Part shown: positions 1 to 9,200 of the stretch, one piece after another
Layout of the letters: the number at the start of each line of letters is the position of its first letter
Numbering within the stretch: position 1 is the first letter of the stretch
Assembly (NCBI GenBank): GCA_041748615.1
Contig: JBGTCY010000227.1
Location: forward strand, 1 to 22,000
From: JBGTCY01 sp041748615
Lineage (GTDB): Bacteria; Bacteroidota; Bacteroidia; Chitinophagales; CAIOSU01
DNA length: 22,000 nt
Direction of reading: 5' to 3'
The notes under the pieces: generated by a model
Seen by the model: only the letters and a program-made list of their open reading frames with translations
Told to the model about the DNA's origin: nothing
Database searches by the model: none
Translations under genes and position numbers: made by a program

Positions 1-450
1 CCCTTTTTCCCAAATAGCGATTCCATCCCTCGGAGGGAGGGAATCGCTGCACACATCTCCCATCTAAGAGCTAATATCCCTTTCAAAATCATCGCCTTCA
101 CACTGCTCTGCGCGTGGCAACTTTCTCCTTTTGGAGGAACCAAAGGGAATTGTCAGGTCGCCATAGGCGATACGCTCAAGACCGCGCATCCCTCCGCGCA
201 GTTGGAAGTGTTCGGCAAAAAAGGTTTTCTGCCACCGCGCCTCTCCACCGCTGAACGCGACAGCATTGACAGCCCGGCTGACGGACTCATTGTTTTCGAT
301 ACCGATTTGAACAAGCTGCTGTTTTACTATGACGTCTGGAAAAACTTCGGGCAGTGGCAGGAAAATATGAATGATATTTTTTTAATGCGGGAGCCGTTTC
401 CATTGGCGCGGGCAGCGACACACTCGCGCCCGAAGGCACGCTCACGGTGA
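1..450 (+). CDS. N-terminal part of a tail-fibre/adhesin-like surface protein (frame 1, up to the frameshift)
   Basis: Frame 1 is open from the window edge to a TGA at 448-450. No ATG or GTG is present in frame before the mature part, and the first usable start in this frame is a TTG at 202. The true start is therefore unclear or lies left of the window. Codons from 82 encode a hydrophobic segment (FKIIAFTLLCAW) that looks like a signal peptide. It is followed by IGDTLKTAHPSAQLEV and KGFLPPRLSTAERDSI, the head typical of Bacteroidota proteins of the 'VGIGT..P.A.LDV..KGFLPPRM' type. From about 384 the sensible protein continues in frame 3, and the residues encoded in frame 1 from 384 to 450 are nonsense. 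I read 1-450 and 447-2615 as one gene interrupted at a T7 run at 377-383. Confidence 0.6.
   Translation, partial: PFFPNSDSIPRREGIAAHISHLRANIPFKIIAFTLLCAWQLSPFGGTKGNCQVAIGDTLKTAHPSAQLEVFGKKGFLPPRLSTAERDSIDSPADGLIVFDTDLNKLLFYYDVWKNFGQWQENMNDIFLMREPFPLARAATHSRPKARSR
16..48. repeat. imperfect hairpin / palindromic element
   Basis: Bases 16-31 and 33-48 are inverted copies: nine outer pairs (AGCGATTCC with GGAATCGCT), one mismatch (25/39), then five or six inner pairs around a 3-base tip. It lies upstream of the signal-peptide-like segment of the first gene. It may be an intergenic palindromic repeat or the terminator of a gene left of the window; there is no strong T-run after it. Confidence 0.5.
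377..384 (+). other. frameshift site: U UUU UUA heptamer on a T7 run
   Basis: Frame 1 reads GAT ATT TTT TTA. A -1 slip on T TTT TTA (378-384) makes it GAT ATT TTT TTT AAT GCG and joins frame 1 exactly to frame 3, giving the family-like DIFFNAG. A short GC-rich inverted pair (GGCGCG/CGCGCC) follows about 17 bases downstream, further than the usual 5-9 base spacing. Loss of one T from a T8 run, in the genome or in the read, would look identical. Confidence 0.6.
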
Positions 451-2615
451 GGGGAGAGACGGGGATTGTTGTAAATGTAGCTGCGGGAAATAATTCAAGT
501 TTTATCAATCAGTTTTCAGCTGAAATTGACGCGCAGCCTGATGATTTTTATAGTAATGTCATTATTCAAACCGTACATGAAGGCTCCCCTGAATCTGCCG
601 CTGCCGGCTTGTTCTCTTTTATTGAGGGCGAATCTAATACGCTTGTAGGAATAGGCACCAATGTGCGTTATATCGGAGCGGGAGGCACTATGCAAAATTT
701 TGAGATGCCAACCGTAGTCGGTATGATTTCCGCTGCTAATGCAGATGCCGGACAGGATTTATTTTTAATCGGTTCAATGAATTCCGCGCATTACGGAGCG
801 GGAATTAATATCGGCTCCTACGTTACTGCCGTTTCGGAAAATGCTTTTTACAATATCGGGTTATATGCGTCAGTGATAGACCAGGATTATGAAACACAGG
901 ATTTGGATGTCCTTGATTCCCTCAATACTTTATTTCCCGACCGCTTCCGCGCTGCCGCCCTGCTTCACAACCATGAAACTGACAGCAGTTCATTTAACCT
1001 CTATGCCTCCGGCACCGCCAAATCATTTTTCGGTGGCGATGTGGGTATCGGTAAGATTTCGCCTCAATCTAAATTGGATGTGGCGGGCGCAGTGAACGCC
1101 ACGGAGTACCTGCTCAATGGCGAGCCGCTTTCTTTGGGTGATGGCGCGTGGAACACGAGCGGAAATGATATCTATTTCAACAGCGGCAATGTATTGATTG
1201 GCATGCATCCTGATTCGTTGCCTGACGTGGTGGTTCCCGCATTCGGGGTGGCGGGCAATGTGTTTCTGACTTCCAACACGCAGACAGAACTAAGCGCGCC
1301 TCTCGGCTTTTTTATCATGAACAGTGACACCTCGCATATCTGCGAAGGGTTGGATACGCTTCAAGCCCCTGGTCGCCCGCATATTATGATGGGGCTTATG
1401 GATACTATCGGCAGTGTGGCGGATACGCAAATGTTTGTTTTGCAAATGGGCGCTTGTAGCCAGGGCAACATCAGCGGAATGCTGGGATATAAGAGTCCGG
1501 AAAGTGCGCATGTTATTGGAATCAATCATAGCTTCGAATCTGAGGAAAGAGGTCTTTTCTTCATTTCGATGGACGGTGGAAATTTTGACGAGGCTTCTTC
1601 CGGCTCATTTTTCATCCTTAATCCTGCGGGCAGCTATCTGTTGCACGGAGGGGATGAAACCTTCGCGCAATTTATCTTCATGACCGACTCTGCACTCATG
1701 CTGGGTACGAACATTCCGGACACCGATGACCTCTCGACAATACTCGGTTTACGCATTGATACGGCAAGCATGGTATTGGGTAAAGTCTATGGCGAGGATG
1801 GAAGAATTGAAATTACGGACGAAGGCGTGAGAATCGGAAAATTGCTGCAAAACAACTTACATGTCACGGGTAACGTGAGTATGCAAAGCGATACGATGAC
1901 ATCGGTTTTTCCCTACAATTTCTTTTTGATGAACGATGGCAATTTTTCTCAAACGGATACCCCGATGGCAGTCAAACTGGATAGTATGATATTGTTTGAA
2001 AATCAAACGCAGCAAATCATGCTTGGTATGTTGGATACCACGAGCGGCTCCGATACGATAGCCGTTTTTTTAGGAATGGTGAAAACCAATACGCTACCAT
2101 TCACCTATTGGGGTTATGGAAAAAATAACGAAGAATCAATGGGTGTAATCGCCATGTCACCTGACGCATCATCGGAACTTGGCGGCATCAACTTAATTAC
2201 AAAAAACGCAAGTAATTCATCAATGTTTCAGATGAAGGAACAAGGGATGGGCATGTTTCATGGCGATATTTCTACTTCTGTAGGCAGCTATTTGCAAATG
2301 GATACCGTCAGCATGAGCTTCGAAGTAAAGGGAGCCGACAGCAGCAGCGTACATATCACCCGCTACGGCATCGGCATCAACACCAACAACCCCGACACCG
2401 AACTCCACGTCAATGGCGACATCAAGCAGAATATATATTCTTATAATGTCAGCAACCCGCCTACCACTACGGAACTGAACAGCCTCTTTACCAGCCCCGC
2501 ATCAAAGGGCAACGGATGGACGGCTTACATCCAGGATGATGACAGCGATAATTTTTATCAGATTGTGGTGAGCGGCTCGAAGTGGTTGGTGTTTACGGGG
2601 GTGGAGGCGCAGTGA
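447..2615 (+). CDS. tail-fibre/adhesin-like surface protein, main body after the frameshift
   Basis: 722 residues if begun at the GTG at 447. The same frame already encodes family-like sequence from 384 (NAGAVSIGAGSDTL), so this is the continuation of the gene entering from 1, not an independent gene. Two segments, near residues 197-220 and 640-660, have the form GIGxxxPxxxLxVxGxxxx. That form recurs in long beta-structured tail-fibre-like or autotransporter-like Bacteroidota proteins, as does the segment NDIYFNSGNVLIG near residue 238. Two long internal units resemble each other (FFIMNSD..MMGLMDT..MFVLQMG and FFLMNDG..MLGMLDT..VFLGM), and the protein is unusually rich in methionine. The C-terminus (YIQDDDSDNFYQIV..KWLVF) is a common ending for this protein type. 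No peptidase S74 chaperone, T9SS tail or enzymatic motif is visible. Binding partner and function are unknown. Confidence 0.7.
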   Translation: MRGETGIVVNVAAGNNSSFINQFSAEIDAQPDDFYSNVIIQTVHEGSPESAAAGLFSFIEGESNTLVGIGTNVRYIGAGGTMQNFEMPTVVGMISAANADAGQDLFLIGSMNSAHYGAGINIGSYVTAVSENAFYNIGLYASVIDQDYETQDLDVLDSLNTLFPDRFRAAALLHNHETDSSSFNLYASGTAKSFFGGDVGIGKISPQSKLDVAGAVNATEYLLNGEPLSLGDGAWNTSGNDIYFNSGNVLIGMHPDSLPDVVVPAFGVAGNVFLTSNTQTELSAPLGFFIMNSDTSHICEGLDTLQAPGRPHIMMGLMDTIGSVADTQMFVLQMGACSQGNISGMLGYKSPESAHVIGINHSFESEERGLFFISMDGGNFDEASSGSFFILNPAGSYLLHGGDETFAQFIFMTDSALMLGTNIPDTDDLSTILGLRIDTASMVLGKVYGEDGRIEITDEGVRIGKLLQNNLHVTGNVSMQSDTMTSVFPYNFFLMNDGNFSQTDTPMAVKLDSMILFENQTQQIMLGMLDTTSGSDTIAVFLGMVKTNTLPFTYWGYGKNNEESMGVIAMSPDASSELGGINLITKNASNSSMFQMKEQGMGMFHGDISTSVGSYLQMDTVSMSFEVKGADSSSVHITRYGIGINTNNPDTELHVNGDIKQNIYSYNVSNPPTTTELNSLFTSPASKGNGWTAYIQDDDSDNFYQIVVSGSKWLVFTGVEAQ

Positions 2616-2654
2616 GTCGTTGGTCCATTGTCCATAGACGATAGTCAATAGAAG

Positions 2655-2696
2655 ACAACAGACCACAGACAACAGACCACAGACCACGGACGACAG
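2655..2696. repeat. 14-base tandem repeat, three copies
   Basis: ACAACAGACCACAG occurs exactly at 2655-2668 and 2669-2682. A diverged third copy (ACCACGGACGACAG) is at 2683-2696. Confidence 0.85.
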
Positions 2697-2700
2697 TGAA

Positions 2701-2827
2701 AGGCAGGGTTGTTCATTGAGAAATTAGCCTCATCCTGAAGCGCTTCGCTTTCTGTCCTTCTCCAAAAGAGAAGGAGTCAGGTCGGGGTTCGTTGTCCGGG
2801 CGGGAAAGGCAAGATAGTTCATTGAGA
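2701..2827. repeat. 21-base imperfect direct repeats flanking an 85-base hairpin-bearing segment
   Basis: Bases 2701-2721 and 2807-2827 match at about 17 of 21 positions and share an exact GTTCATTGAGA. Between them lie the palindrome GAAGCGCTTC (2737-2746) and a hairpin, CCTTCTC (2756-2762) with GAGAAGG (2768-2774). The look is that of a small dispersed repeat inserted between copies of its flank. Confidence 0.6.
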
Positions 2828-2943
2828 TTTTTTTAAATGGTACAGCGTAATGCGGTTTGGAATACAAACCCGCAAGGTTGAAAAAAAACCTTGCGGGTTA
2901 AACGGGCGCAAGTCGCACATCGCACTACGCTGTACGAAAAAAA
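2828..2943. repeat. nested palindrome (MITE/REP-like) of about 116 bases
   Basis: Outer arms 2840-2854 and 2921-2935 pair at 14 of 15 positions (GTACAGCGTAATGCG against CGCACTACGCTGTAC) and are extended by T7 (2828-2834) opposite A7 (2937-2943). A perfect inner 13-bp stem, AACCCGCAAGGTT (2867-2879) with its complement (2887-2899), encloses a 7-base loop. No transposase gene is nearby. It could serve as a bidirectional terminator or be a non-autonomous mobile element. Confidence 0.7.
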
Positions 2944-3090
2944 CAAAGTCATGAATTCAGCTTTCATATTTTCAGATAACAAAACAAGCGCTGCAAATAG
3001 TAATGCCGCTTGTTCAAAGGGGATTGCTTTCCGAAATAACCGGAACAGGTCATCCCGGTGTCATCGCGCCTTGCCATCGCAACCGGAATT

Positions 3091-3276
3091 CGCAATGACA
3101 GAGCACACACCCTCCTGTCTCACGTCTCATATCTCACGTCTCACGTCTAATTACATCTCCCCCAGGGGATTGCGGAATGTCGCAAAGCCTCCATCCGCAA
3201 TGACAGGGAACACACACGCAATGACAGAGCACACACACCCCCGTCTCACATCTCATATCTCACGTCTCATGTCTAT
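3091..3276. repeat. two ~60-base direct repeat copies, the second containing the RHS start codon
   Basis: Copy A (3091-3152) and copy B (3217-3276) both start CGCAATGACAGAGCACACAC and end in a CTCACGTCTC-rich tail. A shorter CGCAATGACAG-like piece lies between them, near 3196. Copy A reads CTCACGTCTAATTA where copy B reads CTCATGTCTATTA; the ATG in B (3269-3271) is the likely start of the RHS gene. Confidence 0.75.
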
Positions 3277-6200
3277 TATCACACTACTCTGTACGCTGTA
3301 CGCACTACCGGTATGCTCCCAAGCCTGGCTCACCAACACCGGTCTCAAAGTGTATATCGCCCCGGGGACGAGCGTCAACATTCAGGGTGGCGGCATGTAC
3401 CATGACAGCAGCAGCGCCATACACAACTACGGCTACATCCGCACCGACACCGCCCGCTCGGCAGGCGCCCTCGAACTGAAAGGCGCGCATTCCCGCCTCG
3501 AAATCAACAGCGCCCTGCAGTTGGATGACGGCACGTTGAGGCTTAACGGCAATACCCTCCTCCTCCATAATGGCGACACGGCTGCCCTGCAAGCCGGAAA
3601 CGGCAAAATCATCGAAGACACGCTGTGGGGAAAAATCATCTGGAGCATTGGCGCCAACACGGGCAGGTACGTTATCCCGCTTGCCGGGGGCGACACGCTC
3701 GATGACCTCACGGTGGAGTTCGAGGTGCTGAAAGCCGGGGACGGCATTCATGGCGCGCTGACGTTCGCCACCTTCCGCACCGGCAATGACAACCTCCCCT
3801 ACCCCGGTGTGTTTGACGAAGACGCCAGCAGGTTTCTCGACAGCAACCAACTGCTGATTGCCGACCGCTACTGGCAACTGTCAGCCGATGGTTACGACAC
3901 GCTGCCCGCCATGCGGCTCACATTGCGCTACCGCGAGGCGGAAGCCGGGGGCGATAACATGCTCGTTCCTGACAGCCTCGTGCTTTCGTGGTGGGACGGC
4001 AACTGCTGGCAGCAGGCGACCGGCACAGTTGACGCGGGCAACCGGGCTTTCACGACTGACAGCTTCAGCGTGTTTCAGACTTTCGTGCTGCACGACAAGG
4101 CGGCTCCACCCGACTGCAATGACGGCAGCGCCTGCGACCGGGCGTTTTACCTGCCCGAGCGCGTCAGCCGCGTGTTTGAAATCCCCGACACCGCCCTGTG
4201 GTTCCGCTTCACGGCTGATGCCGACAGCCACAACCTCTTTCGTCTGTGTAACACGCTAAGCGACACCCTCTCGCTAAATATCGAAACCGTTGAACTCTAT
4301 GCCGCCTGCGCGGACACCGTTTTTCTTGATACCATACAGGTGGGCAGCGACATGCCTGTGAAGTACCTCAGCTTTGCGGGGCTGACGCCCGGTAGCGACT
4401 ACCTCATGCGCATCGTGAAAAAGACGCCCGGAGACACTTCAGTGTTCCGCATTGACTGCCCCGACCTCCGCTTGTTCGCCAACGTGGCGGTGGAGTGCAG
4501 CGACACGGCTGCCGCGGACGAGGTGTGCCTGTGGTACAGCGACTACTCCTCCGTGTATCCCTGTGGCGCCACGCCCAACACCTTCATCTGGAAAGTGTTC
4601 GATGCCGACACGCAGCAGTTGGCGTATGCCGACACCACGACCACGCTTGCCAATAAGCTCGATTTCACCTTAGCTTACGGCAGCTATTCTTTCATCATCG
4701 AGGAGCGCAACGCATCGGGTGTATTGCTGTATGAGTGGAAGATGCCGGATTATATGCCGCCTGTGTTTAAACATGCAGAAAAGCATGCGATAGAATATGA
4801 GTCTTCTTTATATGGAACTGATTTCACTAACATTACTATAAATACAGATAAAGACGTAGGTACAATTATAGGAATTGAAGGCACTACACCTACGGGTGCG
4901 TCAACCTACACCATACCGATTCCATTACCGCCCGGAACGAATGGCATGGTACCCAATATAGCTTTAGTGTATAATTCGCAGGCGGGTAACGGGCATCTTG
5001 GCATGGGGTGGAGCATTTCCGGTTTACCCGTAATTTCACGCGTAGGGAAAAGCATGTTTCCGGATAATGAAGTAACGCCCGTTTCCCTTACTACTAACGA
5101 CCTGTTTGCAATTGACGGCAATAAGCTGATAAAAGCTTTTGGCGGACAATACTATGGCGGAGATGGCACAATGTATTTCACCGAAATAGAAGATTTTTCT
5201 ATTATTTCATCTTATGAATATTTAGGTGGGAATATTGCGAACGGACCATTATGGTTTAAGGTGGAAACCAAAGAAGGACTTATAATGGAATTCGGCAATC
5301 ATCCTAATGCCCGTTTTTTAAATAAAGATAATGATAAAGTGATATTCTGGCGTCTCAATAAAATAATTGACAACTATGGAAATTTTATAATTTTTTCTTA
5401 CGATAATGGCAGCAGAGATTCGAGAATAACGGAAATTGAATATACAGTAAATCCACAAAAGGGCTTAACCGCTTACAATAATATTAAATTTGAATACGAA
5501 GGCGGCAGGATTGACGAAAATAAAATTTACACGGCAGGCTCGGAAATCGCTGTGAACCATTTGCTTAAAAACATCATAATCACAGCGGATAACAATTTAC
5601 CCTTTAAAACCTATGAAATTAAATATGCCAACGATAACATTTATACGTATTTGAAAGAAATTATCGAATATGGTGCATCGGGTTCCGATTTGAACTCAAC
5701 GAAATTCAGGTATGGCGACCAGCCTCAAAGCTGTTTTGGACCCAGCGGCAGCTTCTCCGTTCAGGAGGATAATGCGGATATTTTCCCGGGTGATTTCAAT
5801 GGCGATGGATTGACAGACCTGCTCGTTGCTACTTATGAAGTTGTTGGAAATAAAAGGTATCACAAGAAATTTAAAATTTACATGCGCGAACCTAACGGTC
5901 AGTTTACACTCAAATATACCAGTCCTACGTTGGATGATGGTACAGTTATTACAAGAAGATCAGATATCCCTAACTATGGATTTATAGCTTCAGACTACAA
6001 TGGAGACGGTATAGATGATTTTTTGATATTAAAGACTTCATACGATGGCTCATATAACAGGCTTGATAATGTAACAATTTATAGAGGTAATATCAGCTTG
6101 ACAAATTTTAGCACTATTAATGCTCCTGTCCCATTAGGAAATTATATTAATCTTTCGGGAAATTATTTCTTCCCTGGCGATTTTGATGGCGATGGCAGGA

Positions 6201-9200
6201 TGGATTTCATTACTTTTCTTGCAGAATCTCGGGTAATCAATGGCATCCCTGTGCTTATCACCAAAGCATTTTTAAATTTCCCTGGAAAAGGTGAATTTAA
6301 TGTTCCATTAAATATTGACTTACCATTAGGTATATATTCGTTAGAATCTATAGTTTCATTAAGATTTGACAGAGTTTTTGTAGTTGATTTTAATGGTGAT
6401 GGCAAGCATGAATTAATGGTGATAAGAGATGAAAGTGATGGCGGAAAATGCGATATATTTTCTATTGATAATCTAAATTCATCAGCTTATATAGCCCGCA
6501 GTGTAGCTGATAATGGTGCAGGTTTGGGCTATCCAACCTTCTGGCACGACATATTCCATGGCGATTTTAATGGAGACGGCAAGACGGATATTTTAACGAG
6601 GGTAAAAAGCTCAGATACCTGGTCGGTAGCTTATTCCACCGGAAAAAGTTTTGATGAAAGAATATACCCGCCTTCCGCCCCGCTGTTTGACCCTATGCCC
6701 CGCTTTGATTCCAACGATTTGCTCGATAAGCTGACTATTGCCGATTTTAACGGTGATGGCAAATCCGATATCATGCATGGGTATAATGCTCTGTTTAATG
6801 AAAAAGTAATCATGTATTACAGCCGGGGCAGTAGTTTTGAAAGAAATCAAGTCTGCGGCTCCATGTTGTGGGGCTACAACGAATCCTTTATTGCGGATTA
6901 TAATCTAGTAGGCGATTTTAATGGTGATGGACGTGCTGACGCAATCAACCCCACATCGCCTTCATCTTACGATTTCATCTATTTCAAGAGAGATGGTAAA
7001 GAAAGAATTTTATTTCAGTTAAGGAATGGATTCAATCGAACGGTAACATTTGATTATGAATTATTAACCAATAATTCCTTTTACACAAAAGGGGCAACTC
7101 TCGCATATCCCTGGAACAATGTGCAGACGGGCATGCATGCTGTATCGTATATTGCTACAACAGATGGAATCGGTGGGGTAAATAAAACTGAATTTAAATA
7201 TGAACAGGCAAAGGTACACCGTTCGGGGCGCGGGTTCCTGGGATTTACTAAAATAACTGCTGAAAACATGAACATTTCGGGAACGGGTACTGCCGTTTTC
7301 CAGAAAACTGTTGACGAGTATATATTCAACATGGAGTCCGCCCTGCCTGCATTGAAAAAGACAACTAACATGCTCCCTAACGGAGCTTTGATAGGATTTA
7401 TCGAATATGACAATCAGTTTCCCTGCGGCAGAATGCCGGGATGTTACAACTATTACCCGCGGGTAAGAGAATCCGAACAACGCGATTATTCAGGCGCTCA
7501 GGTGAAAACTTTATTTAATTATGACAATTTCGGCAACATTCTGAAAAGCACCGGGAACTACGGCATTGAAATCATTGAAACCGAATCACCTGCTTATTTT
7601 GCAATAGGTTCTCCTGTTCCTTCGAAACCTCTCCAGGTTAATACCAAAATATCGCGCAGCGGACAGCATTTTATAAATGCTACGAAGTTTGAATACTATA
7701 ATGAAGGCGCTGTTAAAAAAATGTTTGAATTTGCAAATAAGCCATGCGAGGTTTTGACGGAATATGAATATGACGACTTTGGCAATTTAACGAAAGAAAC
7801 CGTTTCAGCCAGCGGGCTTGATGCAAGAACAACGTCTTATTTTTATGATGCTAAAAAACGCTATCCAACGACCATCCGCAATTCATTGAACAAGGATATG
7901 TCATACACCTATAATCCAAGATGGGGCAAGCCTGTTTCCGTTACCGGTATTGACGGTAATACTACGGAATATGTATATGACGAGTGGGGCAGAACTTCGG
8001 AAGTAACCGTTAAAAAAAATACTTCTGATGAATATAGCATCAGTACTTCTTTTGACTGGGATGAATTTTTCAGCAGCAGCTACCCGACTACTTTTTATGC
8101 ACTAACCGAACATCCCGGCAAACCCGATGTGAAAATATGGTATGACGTCTTCGGGCGTGAAACCAAGCGAAAGACCGAAGGTTTTAATGGTCAATGGCTC
8201 GACCGCTTTACACGCTATGATTACAGGGGCAACGTGATTACTGAAATTCATGACCATTATTCATCTGAAAATTCATCACACTTCCAAACCGATTATAGCT
8301 ATGACGACCTCACCGGCTACAACCAACTGAAAACAGTTTCCACGATTATAGGCAGCACTAATTACAGTTATGCCTATCAAAACGGAAGAACCACCGCCAC
8401 CGTTACCAACCCCGCTTCGCAGCAACACACCACCATCACCGATGTCTCAGGCAAAGTCATCCGTTCTACCGATTCGGGCGGCATACTTACCTATGACTAT
8501 TATGCAGATGGCAACCAAAAATCTGTTAAGTTAGGCAACGTTACACTTGCCTACCATGAGTTTGACCATTGCGGCAGGCAAACCCTTCTTTCCGATAAAA
8601 ATTCCGGAATCACCCAATACCGCTACAACGCCTTTGGCGAATTGGAATGGCAGCAAGATGCCAACGGCAATGAGTATGACATGGAGTATGACCTGCTCGG
8701 TCGCATCACCCTGCGTGACGGACCGGAAGGTGAAACCAAATATGACTATGTCGAAACCGGCAACGGCATTAACCAAATCAAAAAAATAACCGGTTTCAAC
8801 GGCTACAATCAGGAGTTTACTTATGACCAGTTCGGCAGAACCACGCAGGTGAAAGAAGCGTTCCCGATAGGAAACTTCTTGACTGATTATACATACGATA
8901 GATATGATAATACAGAAACCGTTACTTTCCCTTCCAACTTCGGAATTAAATATTTTTTTGACACCAATGGTTTTCTAACCGACATAAAAAACAAAGATGA
9001 TTTGAATACGGTATTCTTTTCCAATCCGCAATATAACGGCTTGGGGCAATGCAAAGCCTACACGCTTGGCAATGGATTGAATTCAACCATCGGATATTTT
9101 CGCGGCATTCCGACCGGCTTTTATACCGAAGACGTACAGGATTTGCAGTTGACCTATCATTTTCCTAGTGGCAATATCACCGAACGCAAAGACGAAATCA

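Larger units (their letters stand above)
2616..3268. other. 653-base gene-free stretch dense in short repeats
   Basis: I see no convincing gene here. An open frame continuous with the RHS gene begins at 2891, but its translation is simply the repeats read as protein. The stretch holds a three-copy 14-base tandem repeat, a 21-base imperfect direct repeat flanking two small hairpins, a large nested palindrome, and two copies of a ~60-base unit. The promoter of the RHS gene must lie here, but I found no match to the Bacteroidota TTTG / TAnnTTTG pair. Confidence 0.7.

Noticed and set aside
2891..3268. N-terminal extension of the RHS protein from the TTG at 2891 or ATG at 2951
   Set aside because: Its translation is low-complexity repeat DNA read as protein (SHISRLTS, MTEHT) and it would bury the signal peptide that begins at 3269.
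3305..4259. Long open frames on the - strand and in other + frames over the GC-rich N-terminal part of the RHS gene
   Set aside because: They mirror the codon bias of the RHS frame, lack family-like motifs, and overlap a well-supported gene.
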